Source: Diplonema papillatum
Lineage: Eukaryota > Euglenozoa > Diplonemea > Diplonemida > Diplonemidae
Length of the DNA: 64,000 bases
Assembly (NCBI GenBank): GCA_030068145.1
Contig: JAPJBO010000074.1
Coordinates: 310,001-374,000, forward strand
Direction: 5' to 3'
In this document: piece after piece, positions 10,301 to 22,200 of the stretch
How the letters are laid out: each line of letters opens with the position of its first letter
Position numbering within the stretch: the stretch's first letter is position 1
Notes under the pieces: generated by a model
Seen by the model: only the letters and a program-made list of their open reading frames with translations
The model's database searches: none
What the model was told of the DNA's origin: nothing
Program-made: the position numbers and the translations under genes

Positions 10301-12825
10301 TTTTCTCACAACGGGGAGGGGGCATACAAGCGTGCGGCTCTGATTGCCCTCGGCCGCTTGGCACTTGCTGAACGCCGCTTTGAGGGAGTTGAAGGCGACG
10401 GCGAAGTTGCCGCGGTGCAATTCCATGCGCGCGCCGCCGACGAGAACTTTCCACTGCAGATTCGGCAGGCAGTGGAGGAAAGCCGACGAGTAGCAGCTGC
10501 AGGACGCCCGGTAGTTCCCCGCCCGCTCCTCGGCCTGGGCCACTTCGAAGTAAAGCTTCCAGACGAGTTCGGTCGTGATGCAGCGCTTGGCCTCTTGCAC
10601 GAACTCGTGGATCTGCGCCAGGTTCACAACCCTCCTCTCCTGCTCCTGCATTTCGGAAAGCCCGAGCAACCATTCGCTGAGCTGCGGCTGTGAGCGTGGC
10701 TGCCTGTGGAACATCGCGAACGTCTGTTTTTCATCGGTCCCCATCTGCACCCGCGCAGCCTCGTACTCCGCCCACGCAGCCTTCTCCAACAAGCGGATGT
10801 GCATGAAGACGAGGGGGCCGAACTTCGGGTTGAGCCGGAGGCCCTGCTTCACGATGTCGATCGCTTTTATGAAGTTGCCAGTTTTTTCTTCTATGCGGGC
10901 CGCCTCCAAGAACACTGTTCCTTGCTTCGGCACGATTGTGGCGAGGTGCATCAGTACAGCCTGCGCCTTGTCGTCGTTGCCTTGCCGGCTCTCAAACAGC
11001 GCGCCTTCTAGCAAGACCTTCCAGCTCTTCTCGATCTCCATCGTCTTCAGAACGGCAGAGGTGGCGCATCCGAGGAGCCCTCTGCACAGCTTCGTCGCCG
11101 ATTTTTGGTTCTTCGGGAGGACGTGCATTTCGAGCAGACGCAGCGCGCGGAGCGTCAGTTGGCACTTTTCGTTGCCTTGGCAGGTGATGAAGCCGGCCTT
11201 GAACAGAGCGAGGGCGGTGTCCACGTTGTCGAGGTCTTCCTGCATCTTCGCGAGCTCGATCCAGCCGATGGCACGGGCCGGGGCGAGTCCGATCACGACG
11301 CAAAGCCACGAGATGGCCTCCATGGGGTTCTCCTTCTTGCTCAGCTCGGCCAGTTCCAAGCAGAGTCGCCACCACGAACTTTGACAGATCTGTGTTGGGT
11401 TGCTTGGTCTGACTTGCCAATGGCTGTGTGGGAAGGACAGACCTCCGGCGTGAGGCGTCTTCAAGCGAAATTGACGAGAGTGTGATCGACAACGTACTCG
11501 GCCTGTTGCTACGAGAGTGTGTGGCTGCTGCAGAAGACCTAGAACACATAAGACGACAGGGAATGTGACGGATGTTCCTTGTGGGATGTTCCCTGTCAGA
11601 GATGTTTTTGCTCTCCTTCGTACATAGTACATGGTACATGGTACATGGTACAATGGTACATGGTACATGGTACATGGTACATGGTACAGGGTACAAGCTC
11701 TGACCCTGGAGCGGACTACTAGTACCTGGTCGGGTATCTGGTTGGATCTGATTGGAGCCCACCGCACTAAAGAAACGTCGACCGCCCTTCTGCTGCATTA
11801 ACACTGCTATCGACACTGCGGAAAAGCCTTGATGGTTTGCCTTCGGCAATTCATTCTCGGGACGCGAGCTGATAGCACCGCGCGCTGCCGCGGAGGGTGG
11901 GTGGAAAACTACGGAACCAGACTGAGCGTACCTCTTCGTTGCGCATGTGGTTGAGGACATCGTCTTTGACGGAAGCGTACGTCTTGCCGTCCTTCATGCG
12001 GCGGACGACCTCCTTGACGTCCAGCTTCTTCTTCTCGTCGTTGTCCGCGGGCACGGCATGCAGCCTGCTCTGCAGGCACTCGGGCAGCACGAAGTCCGGA
12101 AACTCGTTCTGGGGCTGGTGGGGCTGCGGCGTGGGCAGGGTGACCGGCAGCCGCCGCAAGCCGGCCTGCAGCAGCCCGGGCATCGACGGCTGCGGATGGT
12201 GCGAAAGGGGCTGCCGCGGGGTCGTTTCTTGGATCGGCGACAGGCGCCGCCCCGGCGGGTTCGTGGCCGAGGACTCCGGCCGGATGGTTTGGGGCGTCGG
12301 CGACCGCAGGAGCGAGCTCGGGGTGATGACCATCGGAGTCTCGGGGATCGCAGGGGATGACCGCAATGTCGCTGCATCTGCGTGGACTTCTGGGTACGGC
12401 TGATGCGACCAATTCGATGTGGCCGAACTAGCACGGGCCGGCGGAGGTGTGCAGCCAGCTTGCGACGTATCGACAGCTGAAGCTGCTCGTTGCGAGTTTG
12501 TGGTGTTCGGTGTGTTTGACCGCATGACGTAAGCCCAGATATCTTCGACGACATCGTCGGGTGAGTTGCGGTACGGCGGCTCGCTCATGAGCCATCGGAT
12601 CTCGTCTGGGTGGAATACCTGCGCCGTTTGGGGAATCGGCACGAATGCTTGCCCGTTCGGGACCGCGTAGTTGACCCCCGCCAGGCCGAAGCCCGGGGAA
12701 GAGCCGCCGCGGGCGGTGCTGGCGGCGTTCATGAACACACCGGACGCGCTGCCATGCGGGCTGCTCCTCACCGACAGCCCCCCGTGGAACCCGGCGATCG
12801 CATTCGACACCTCAGGCAGAACCAT
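7373..12825 (-). CDS. HAT/TPR helical-repeat protein, three exons
   Basis: The exons are 12825-11932, 11389-10328 and 8110-7373; every junction is phase 0 and the sum is 897 residues. The donors are GTACGC and GTATGC, and the acceptors ACACAG and CCTCAG. Residues 1 to about 290 are Pro/Ser-rich and probably disordered. From about 300 to the end are tandem helical repeats of HAT/TPR type, with phrases such as GWIELAKMQED, TVFLEAARIEEKTGN and EVWLEGARLH that carry the W..(L/Y)A..E signature. HAT repeats scaffold RNA-processing complexes (Prp6, Clf1, CstF-77, Rrp5). I think this belongs to a protist-conserved HAT family but cannot name it. The start is the first ATG (MVLPEVSNA), and the stop follows FGCEPIVP. 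The second intron is filled by a tandem array. The first 100 bases of coding are repeated upstream. Confidence 0.78.
8800..10307. repeat. 168-bp tandem array filling an intron
   Basis: Nine consecutive units begin near 8800, 8969, 9135, 9303, 9471, 9639, 9806, 9973 and 10139, with periods of 166-169 bp and very little divergence. The array ends within about 20 bp of the GTATGC splice donor at 10327, inside the 2217-bp intron (8111-10327) of the HAT/TPR gene. A lone diverged monomer is at 49380-49515. No coding sense. Confidence 0.93.
11390..11931 (-). other. Intron 1 of the HAT/TPR gene, with a heptamer array
   Basis: The intron lies between GAAGAG|GTACGC and ACACAG|ATC. It contains about ten copies of the 7-mer GTACATG at about 11622-11695. 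The remainder is unremarkable. Confidence 0.7.
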
Positions 12826-14290
12826 GCGGCGGCGTCACCGGGGCACCCCCGCCTTGCGGAAGCCGTCTTCCTCAATCTGCCTCAGCGAACGCCTCCCGGC
12901 GCCCTCGGCCGCTAGTTCGGAATAGCTGCTTTATTGTAGCACGCGAGTCTATCCACCCTCCGCCCCCGATTCTTTCCCTGCCAATTCTTCTTTTGGCGTT
13001 TTTTGAGGAGGTTCGGTGTTCCTGAGGTTTTCGGTTTACCGTTAGGCTCGGGTAGTGAAAGGGAAGTAGACTATTTGCACAGGCGAGCAAAGGTCAGCTG
13101 GCAATGCGTGAGGGAAATAGAACCTCATCCCAAAAATCCTGAATGCGGACTGCTCCTCACCGACAGCCCCCCGTGGAACCCGGCGATCGCATTCGACACC
13201 TCAGGCAGAACCATGCGGCGGCGTCACCGGGGCAGGTCTTTCCCCCCCCCGCCGTCTTCCTCGATCTGCCTCAGCGAACGCCTCCCGCGCCCTCGGCCGC
13301 TAGTTCGGAATAGCTGCTTTATTGTAGCACGCGAGTCTATCCACCCTCCGCCCCGATTATTTCCCTGCCAATTCTTCTTTTTTGGCGTTTTATGAGGAGG
13401 TTCGGTGTGGAGTTTTCCGGTTGACCGTTAGGCTCGGGTAGTGAAAGGGAAGTAGCCTATTCGCACACCGTGACTTTGGCGAGCAAAGGTTGTGACTAAC
13501 GACACCTTTTCTCAGCTGGCAATGCGTGAGGGAAATAGAACCTCATCCCAAAGTCCCTGAATGCGGGCTGCTCCTCACCGACAGAACCCGGCGATCGCAT
13601 TCGACACGTCAGGCAGAACCATGCGGCGGCGTCACCGGGGCACCCGTCGACCCTCGTCATGCCCTCGGCCGCTAGTTCGGAATAGCTGCTTTATTGTAGC
13701 ACGCGAGTCTATCCACCCTCCGCCCCCGATTCTTTCCCTGCCAATTCTTCTTTTGGCGTTTTTTGAGGAGGTTCGGTGTTCCTGAGATTTTCGGTTTACC
13801 GTTAGGCTCGGGTAGTGAAAGGGAAGTAGACTATTTGCACAGGCGAGCAAAGGTCAGCTGGCAATGCGTGAGGGAAATAGAACCTCATCCCAAAGTTCCT
13901 GAATGCGGACTGCTCCTCACCGACAGCCCCCCGTGGAACCCGGCGATCGCATTCGACACGTCAGGCAGAACCATGCGGCGGCGTCACCGGGGCACCCGTC
14001 GACCCTCGTCATGCTCAGCGGTGCGGCTCTCTGCTGCCTTTCCCCCCCAACACGTGTTTCTCCACCAAAAATGGGATTTTTCATTGGCGGCGGGGTATTT
14101 GCCCTGATTTGGTGGTTAAACCCCCGCACCTGAGTGGGTCGGAAAAGGCACAAGTATTTGACCCTGCTGTGAAGACGAGTCAGGGCGAATCGCGACTCGC
14201 CCGCCACCTGTGGCCCGCCTTGCTGAAGCCGTCTTCCTCAATCTGCCTCAGCGAAGGCCTCCCGGCGCCCTCGGCCGCTGGTTCGGAATA
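12745..14290. repeat. Tandem copies of the 5' end of the HAT/TPR gene
   Basis: The first part of exon 1 (about 12745-12850, including the start codon) and roughly 300 bp upstream recur at about 13141, 13560 and 13903, with a last partial copy near 14205-14290. The copies keep the ATG and the phrase coding LPEVSN or LPDVSN. They run into a stop about 25 codons later because the downstream part of exon 1 is absent. Copies differ by small deletions and by CACCTC versus CACGTC. They might act as repeated promoter or leader units, or be debris. Confidence 0.85.
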
Positions 14291-16205
14291 GCTGCCTTAT
14301 TGTAGCACGCGAGTCTATTCCCCCTCCGCCCTCCCGATTACCCCCCTCCGGTGCTTCTCTTTCCCTGCCAATTCTTCTTTTGGCGTTTTATGAGGAGGTT
14401 CGGTGTTCCTGAGTTTTCCGGTTGACGGCTGAGGCTCGGGTAGTGAAAGGGAAGTAGACTATTCGCAAACCGTGACTTTATCGAGCAAATGTTGTGAGTA
14501 ACGACACCTTTTCTCAGTTAGCAATGCGTGAGGGAAACTGGAAGTCCCTTCTTGAGACCAAGGTTGCACGGAATAAAACATTTCCGGACGGGTCGGTTGC
14601 ACATGATCAAGGTAGAAGAATGCGAATTTTCGTTGACCGCACTACCCTGGACCCAAATCCTGGACGTGGTCTCAGGCGGAAAATTAGCAAGCGATCAGGA
14701 TCAGAAAGTCCTACTTGGGCGGCTCAGTTTCCTCACACATTTGCATGTGGCTAAAACTGGAATTCCTCCCCTCGTTCCCAGCAACAAGAGCAACGCAGAG
14801 CCGTGGCATGCGGTTCTCTCGAGCTTCGCATGCTGCGGTCAACCGCTCCCCTTGGTTACGACAAGGTCGCGTAAGTACGGCTTATCCCAAGGACAAGAAC
14901 AAAAGGGAGCATGTAGGACAACAGATTTTGTGATTTGATCATAAGTGGCTTCATGTATTTGATACTGAAGGCGTGGGCAAGGGAACGACTGATGAGAAGG
15001 GGAAGCAGGCGAGACGGAAGGAAGTTGAGCGTAAAAATGAAACGGCTATTTTTTGCTGGGGGGGAGTAAAAAGGAAAAGACAGACAAAACAACCCGGGTG
15101 TCTCCTCGGAGCCGTGGGTACTGATCGCCTTGATTGTCTTGAATGTAGGGTTGGATGGTGAATGCCAATCGATGGTGGCTGGGCTAGACGAGCGACCGGA
15201 TTCGGCAAGCAGGAAAAAGGGGGAACGGTTGGGAACCCAAACGAAGATCGGCGAATAGGACAGCGAAGTAGGAACAGGCGCTGCCCAACCGCCCACGACG
15301 TCGCCAATGACTCCTTCATACTAGTGCAAGTCTAACCTTTTCGAAGACTGGCCTAGAAGTGCCGGGACGACTGGCCCTGGTGGTCTGCAGGGCGGAGAAG
15401 AAGGCAGTCTTGTGGAAGGACGTCTTTGCAGGATTTGCGCACTTTCCGCGAAAAGGAAAGAAGGGAAGGGGAACAAAAAAGACGGAGGGAAAAAAAACCA
15501 AAAGTTAAGACCCACGGGGATTGGCTTGAAAAGCGCTGGTCGACCGGAGTGCTTCGGCTTCGTTTGATCGCCAGGTTCATTGTGGACAGCCTGCGGGGAG
15601 TCTGCTACAGTCTCAAGTGCTGTTTGGTTAGATGTGCCAAAAAGACGCTCCAGGCCGCACATTCGCGCGCTTGGGTTTTTTAGCGTTTTCAAACACTTAA
15701 ACAGAGCACTTGAAACGGTGGAGGGGGGATCCTTAGGGGGGGAGGGAGCGCGAGAAGCGAACGCAACAACTGTCTGCGCAATCGCTAAGAGCGACAACCC
15801 AACCAAAACCCGAACAACAGCTCTTTCTTCATTCAGGCAGAAGCAATGAGGAGGGGACGGTGGTACCTGCAGATTCTAGTTCTTGTAAATATTACAGGCG
15901 CCGTGTCAAATCGCATCAAAATGGAGTCACGAAACCCAAAGGTCACGGTGGAATACAGCCGCAGAAGCTGGATTTAGAAAAGCTGGAGTTAAAACAGCGG
16001 GTGTCCCACCGCTCTTCGGGTGTGACTTCGGGCACACCCTCTTTAACTCCAGCTTCTGAGGCTGGACCTCATCGTGGACTTTCCTGATCGAGCGAGCCGC
16101 CGCTTCTAGTTCTCGTTCTTGAAGGCTGCGAGCGCCGCGTTGCCCGAACGAAGTGCGGTGCCGGCAGTTCGAGGCGGGCCTTCGGAGAGAGAAGGGAGGG
16201 CGGCC
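14291..16205. other. Gene-free spacer between the HAT/TPR gene and LSG1
   Basis: No gene can be supported. About 14630-14760 is shared with 2550-2660. At 15977-16052 there is an inverted repeat, GCTGGAGTTAAA ... TTTAACTCCAGC, with a smaller GTGT/ACAC inversion inside it, just downstream of the LSG1 3' end. Confidence 0.5.
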
Positions 16206-16258
16206 GGGATCACTGGAAGACCGGCGTACCCGGCGGGCACTTTGCCCCTGTTCGCCGG
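16206..16258 (-). pseudogene. Duplicated last 51-53 bases of LSG1, including the stop
   Basis: The end of LSG1 (coding GKVPAGYTPVFQ and the stop) is repeated once more immediately after the true stop. The only clear change is loss of two bases (GTACACGCC versus GTACGCC). The copy lies outside the reading frame's reach and would be 3' UTR. Confidence 0.9.
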
Positions 16259-16260
16259 GA

Positions 16261-19200
16261 TCACTGGAAGACCGGCGTGTACCCGGCGGGCACTTTGCCC
16301 CTGTTCGCCGGGACGGTAATCTTCCGGTGCGTGCCGACACGGTCGCGCAGCTGGTTTTTTGCAGCCATGCGCATCTGCCTCTTCGTCATCGGCTTCTCGG
16401 GGAGTTCGGAGATGGGGATGATCGGGCCTTCGATGGTTTCGATGCCGTCGTCGTCGGATAGCTCGACCACGACTTGGCCTTCGTCGTCGAGTTCTCGTGT
16501 GGCGTCGGGTTCTAAGTCATGCCTGGCTTTGCGTTCTCGTTTAGTCTTCGGCTTGAGCATCCGGGCGTATAGTGGGTCCATGGCTGTGTTGTCTTCGTTG
16601 AACTGTTCTTCGAGGGTCACCTTTTTGACCTTTTCGACGCGGTCCGGCAGCACGTGGTCCCAGTTCACTGGGCCGACGCCTTCGCCGTCGCTTTCTTCAA
16701 GTTCTTCGACCTCCTCGAGCTCTTCCCACTCCTCGCACTCTTCCTCCTCCTCCTCCTCCTCCTCCTCTTCGTCGTCGTCGTCGCTTTCCTCCTCTTTCGC
16801 AGCCGCCGCTTTATTGGAGCTGGTCGCGGCGGGCGCCTTGTTCGCCTCCTTTCCGCCCGCCTTCTTCCCGTCGCCGTCCTCCATCAGCTTCAGGTCCTCC
16901 AACGTCAGGTTCGGCGGCGGGCGCACGTACACCAACTTGCCGGCGACGTAGTCGGTCAGCATGCTGCGCGCCGCCCGGTTGGTGTTCGGCTTGTCGTGGT
17001 CGGTCATCAAGCCCCGCGTCCGTGCGTACACGTTGCAGAGATGGTGGCAGGCAGACGGCGAATCATCCTTGTCGTTCTTCCAGTCCAAGTCAAGCGTGTA
17101 CGCCATCTCGAAGATCTCCTTCTTGATCCGCGACTCTACGACCCTCATCGGCATTATCGCGTCTGCGGTATTTTTTTGTATTTCTTTGGAACCACGTACC
17201 ACGCTGGACATGTCAGTACACAAAAAAAGAAAGTTGGCAGCGTTGGAACCATGCCATGTAAAGACACAAAAAAGGTCCTTCGCGCACACACATTTTTCGT
17301 TTTTTGAGTTTTAAAAGCAGGGGAAACTTATAGCACGGCGCTTTCTTTGTTTGTTTGTGCGCACTAGCGAACCTCGCCTGCTTTGGAAAATGACAGAGAG
17401 AGAGACGAGTTGGAGTGCAGGGAGTTACATGCAGTACGCTTCCAACTGCTCAATTCTAATACCGACAGTACGTTCCAATGCATTAATAGCACGACGCAGT
17501 AACTGCTGTGATTCGGCAATAATCTGCTCAGTTGCTTGTGACGGCGTCCTGTTGACGAGAGCAGGTCCAGATCTGCTGCATGCACCGAGGAGGTGACGAA
17601 GCTGATGAGGCGGTATGATGCCGGTCTGATAGTCCTTTTGTCTAACAGCCTAAAAGTAAATACGGCGGTGTCAGAAAAGGGCGCACCTTTCAGTTGCGAA
17701 ATAGGCAGAATGCCGTCCACAATCATGTGGTCTCGAGTCGACGCGAACGATGGGAACACCTGGTTGTGAATTGTGTGTGAAGATGCAACTCCGTCAGCCT
17801 AGGACAACTAAAAACTTTCACTCTAAAAAAGACATGTTGGTTTGTATCAACTTGCTTTTCCCTGTTTCATTTTTCAGGTCACGAATCCTGATTGGCCACC
17901 AACACGCCGTTGGGCTACGTCTTTTTTTAGCGATCACATCTCATTGTAGGGCAACCCGCAAGATTGGCGGACTACATAGATGGCCGGTTGATAACGTTAT
18001 ATAACGTTATATAACGTTATAACGGTGATAACGTTATATAACGTTATATAACGTTATATAACGGTCGAAAACGCAAAATAACGGGAAAAATAACGCAAAT
18101 AACGGTTTTTAGAATTTTTCCGATTTTGGCCATGTTTCCAGATTTTTGTCATTTTTTCCTCATTTTGGTCCATTTCGGCCATTTTTTCCGATTTTGGCCA
18201 TTTTTGCCAGATTTTGGTCAATCTTTGCCAATTTTTCCAGATTTTTGCCGATTTTTTCAGGTTTTGGCCATTTTGCCGATTTTTTCCAGATTTCGGCAAT
18301 CTTTGCCGGTTTTTCCAGATTTCGGCCATTTTTGCCGATTTTTCAAGATTTTGGACAATTTTGAGATTTTGGCCACTCTGGCCGATTTATCCAGATCAGT
18401 CAATTTCGGCCATTTTTTCCGATTTTCCAGATTTCCCGATTTTCCAGATTTTGGCCAATTTTTCCAGACTTTTGCCGATTTTTGGATCCCGGTCACAAAA
18501 ACTGTTCGGAAACAAACCCTGGTCCGAAAAGAATTCGTAGTAACCGGTCCTCAGGGGTCCGTATAGCCCCTCCCCAGAGCTTTTTCTCTTTTACTTATTT
18601 TCTTGCGGACTTCCACCCAAGCGCGACAAACGCGATCCTTCCGGATTCACATGACTCTTTCACTGTGCGATGTTGTTCTTGGGATGTGGATGTCTGCAGT
18701 TTTGGGGTTCCGGCGTGTGTCCCTCAGTCGGTGGCCCGTAACGGTCGTTTGCAGTGTCCTTCGTGAGGCAGCAGATGTCACCAGCATGATCCGGCCACTG
18801 GAGTCCAACTTGTCCAAGCTTGTCCACTCGGCAGACCGTTGCGTACTATGCCAGTCAGACAAGGTCCCAGTACCAAATATGGGTGCATGATGAGCACGAG
18901 ACATGCAAAGTCGAGCAGTCACAGCTGGCGCTTCCCGTAGAACCCAGCCAGCCCGGGGTCGGTTTTCTTGATCCGGTCGATGAATCGTTGTTCCGGGCTC
19001 TTACTTGGTGGTTTCGTGACAGGGAGAACGCTGGGGCCAGTCAATGCCAGGTCGCGGGACAAGGCCTCGACGCGCAGCGTTTCCGCCACCTTCTTCCTTC
19101 CGCGTCGCGCCTTTGCAACCGAGGCGCTGCTGCTGCTGCTGTTGCTATCCGTACTTTCGGCGCGAGGCCGTTTGCGCTGTGTACCTGGGGTCTTCGGCTG

Positions 19201-22200
19201 AGCTTTAGGTTGAGCCTTCGGCTTCGGCTGGACCTTCGGGGAGCTTTTCGCAGGCATAGTCGATATTCCCTTTGGAAAGACTAGTGTGGCTGAAATCGAA
19301 GCGGGTGGGGCGGTACACGTGTTTTTGTGTTTCCGACGATCCCGAATGGGCGTACAGATTGGTGTCTTTCGACCTTTTTTTTTTTCCGCGCACGGACTGC
19401 CTGTTCGAGCTTGTGCGGGTTTAAGAAACTCAGACAAGAATAGCTCTGGTGAGGGGCAGGGCATAAATGACCAAAACCCTGGAAAAATCGGCAAAAACGG
19501 CCAAAATGGGCAAAGTCTGGAAAACATGGCAAAACTGGCCAAAAATGACCAAAACCTGGAAAAATCGGCAAAAATAGCCAAATTTTTGAAAAACATGGCA
19601 AAAATGGCCAATCCTGGCCAAATCGGTAAAAACGGCCAAAATGGGCCAAAATCTGGAAAACACGGCAAAACTGGTCAACATTGACCAAAATCTGGAAAAA
19701 TTGGCAAAAATAACCAAAATTGGCCAAAATCTGGAAAATGTGGCAAAAATGGCCAAAAATGACCAAAATCTGGAGGACAGTGTGACCTCCCATGGACTGG
19801 TAAAAAACCGTTATATAACGTTATATAACGTTATATAACGTTATATAACGTTATTATAACGTTATATAACGTTATTATAACGTTATATAACGTTATTATA
19901 CCGTTATTATAACGTTATATAACGTTATATAACGTTATAACGGTCAAATAACGTTATTTTTCGACCAAAAATGGCAAATAACGGTTTTATAACGGTCAAT
20001 AACGGTTTTTCTGGATTTAGGGGGGGGGTAACAAATAACTCCGGGAATAACGTTATATAACGTTATATAACGTTATATAACGGCCATCTATGGGACTAGC
20101 AAAAATGCTCGAGAGACTGCCTTGTGCTTCGGCGGAGGCTAGACGCCCGCCACTAAACCCAGATTCCGGTGTTCGTGTGGGCTGCAGCACATTGTCCTCC
20201 TTTGAGATTTCACTGGCAGCCCCCTCAAGTACTTACGAAGCTGCTTTGACTCTTGTTCTTACACTACCGTGTGTTTTTCTTTCACTCAGGACATACTTTT
20301 GATCGAATGTGTGTGTCTTGTCGTGTAGGGGTAGACCCGCATGACCTCACGTCCATTCAACACATGGTTCGGTAGTTACACTTGGGATCCCTTCGCTTCG
20401 TCGTCTGGCAGAAGGGTAAGAAAGTTTACGAAGATTCCTGTCTGTCGGTAGTGCGCACCACCTCTGTTTTATTCTTTCTTCTCTCTGCCTTCGTCTTGCG
20501 TATTTATATACTCTCGTGCCCTCTGGCCGGCTGAGCGACTCCGAAAGATTTTCAGGGTGTTCGAGGGCGACCGTGCTGTTGTTGGTCGGCGCACCCTAGC
20601 ATGTCGAGCACTTCCTTCCAAAGGCCCATATGAAAGAAGAGTAAAGACGGCATACCAGCCCGGGACAATCGCACAGCATGACCCTCCGCTCGTGAGGCAG
20701 AATGAGCGTCTGGAAGTGCTTGGTCTTGCCCGGCGTCGCGGAGACGTTGACTTTCTTCGACTTCCAGATGACGTTGATGGTCGACGACTTTCCGACGTTC
20801 GGGTACCCGATGAACCCGGCCATGACGGGCTTCCCCTCCATTTCGGCCGACGAGCGGTGCAGCATGAGGAAGTCCACTAGCTGCTCCGGGGTGTAGATTC
20901 GCGAGCAGTCGCGCTTGTGGAACGCGAGGGCGGCCGGCAGCCCGCCGAGCTTCGCGACCTGCTCGTAGCGGGCTGAACGCTCAAGCTCCTCTTCGGTGAA
21001 CGGCGGCGGCGGGACGACCTCCTTTTTCTTCCGCCTTTCGCCCCGCCGCTCCGCGAACGGGTGGGGCTGGGCCGCGGTGATGGACGTCGCGGCCGGCAGC
21101 GCCGCGCCCTTCAGCTTCTTGTTGTTCCGCCTCGACTTCTTCACGGGGCCCGCCGCCGCCGCCGGCGGCGGCGCCGCGGCTTCGGCGGCGGCGTCCTCGG
21201 CGGCCTTCCGCCCGCCGTCGTCCGGCGCGTTGCGGTCAACCCACTCCTGCAGCTCGTCTTCCCGCTCTTCTTCGAGTATCGCCTGCTCGAACTCCAGCCG
21301 GGCTTCGCCGGAGGCGTCCTTTTCGACCTCGTCTCCAAGCCGGCCCTTCGTTAGGTCGACGCCGTCCTCCACGTCTTGCTCTTCCTTCGCGAGGGCCGCT
21401 GAGAAGAACAACGCGAGAGTTCCTTCTTTTTCGAAGTGCCTGCGGTGGGTATGGTGGGTTGCTTTTCCGAATGCAAAATGCGAAAAGTGTAGAGCGCCCA
21501 AGGTAGGGGAGAAGTTTTTGTCTAGTTTTCGGGCAGAATCCTGCGGGCTGGTCTGTTATTCCTCCTCAAGTACCTACAAAGCAGGTGCTTATACAAACCA
21601 ACTTTTGGGTCAGTGTTCTGCCCAGACTGAATACTGCTTCGTCAGTCTCAAACACAATTTTGGGGCTTCCCAAATTTTGTTTTACGCTTGTGCGCACTTC
21701 CTTCAAACCCTGTTTTGCCATCTAACGCGAGTGAGGATTACGCTGCCATCGATCGGTTTGTGTTCTTGACAAATTGCGTTTGTTAGACACAACAAAACGG
21801 ATCTGGCGCTTCCTTTGTTTGTGCGCACTTCCTTCAAACCTGTTTTGTTCATCTAACGGGAGTGAGGATCGTCCGCTGCCATCGATCGGTTTGTGTTCTT
21901 GACAAATTGCATTTACTAGCAGTGCTCCCGCTAAGGAAAAGCCGGCCTTTTATGACACCAAAGTAATTTTCAAAAAAAACACCCGACAAAAAAAAGGCCG
22001 GTCCTTCTGAGTGTTGCTACAATATTTGAACGCACTGAATTTCGGCCCCCACACTTTTGAGCAGACAAAACTTGAGTGCTGCGAAATTTGAAGACACTGA
22101 AATTGGGATCCCAAACACTGACATCCACTCTGTGAACAACCTGAAAGCGATCTCTCTTGATACAATTTTAAGCTGATTCGAAAGCTGCAATCACCAAAGC

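Larger units (their letters stand above)
17975..20092. mobile_element. TIR element with array-built arms and a 6-bp TSD, inside LSG1 intron 3
   Basis: The element starts CATAGATGGCCG and ends CGGCCATCTATG, exact inverted repeats, and is flanked on both sides by GGACTA (17969-17974 and 20093-20098), a candidate target-site duplication. Behind each terminus lies an array of the palindromic unit CGTTATATAACG (about 17991-18063 and 19807-20083). Inside those lie arrays built on CCAGATTTTGGCCA (about 18112-18485) and, inverted, TGGCCAAAATCTGG (about 19478-19785). The unique core (about 18486-19477) carries one small ORF. The whole could fold into a hairpin with arms of 500-600 bp. I do not recognise the superfamily. 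Confidence 0.85.

Noticed and set aside
8800..10307. Possible CRISPR-like or centromeric array
   Set aside because: Units are contiguous without unique spacers, lie in an intron of a conserved gene and are too few for a centromere; a tandem minisatellite explains them.
19286..19684. Asn/Lys-rich and Phe-rich frames in the arms of the intron element
   Set aside because: They are translations of the short CCAGATTTTGGCCA-type arrays and occur in mirror form in both arms.
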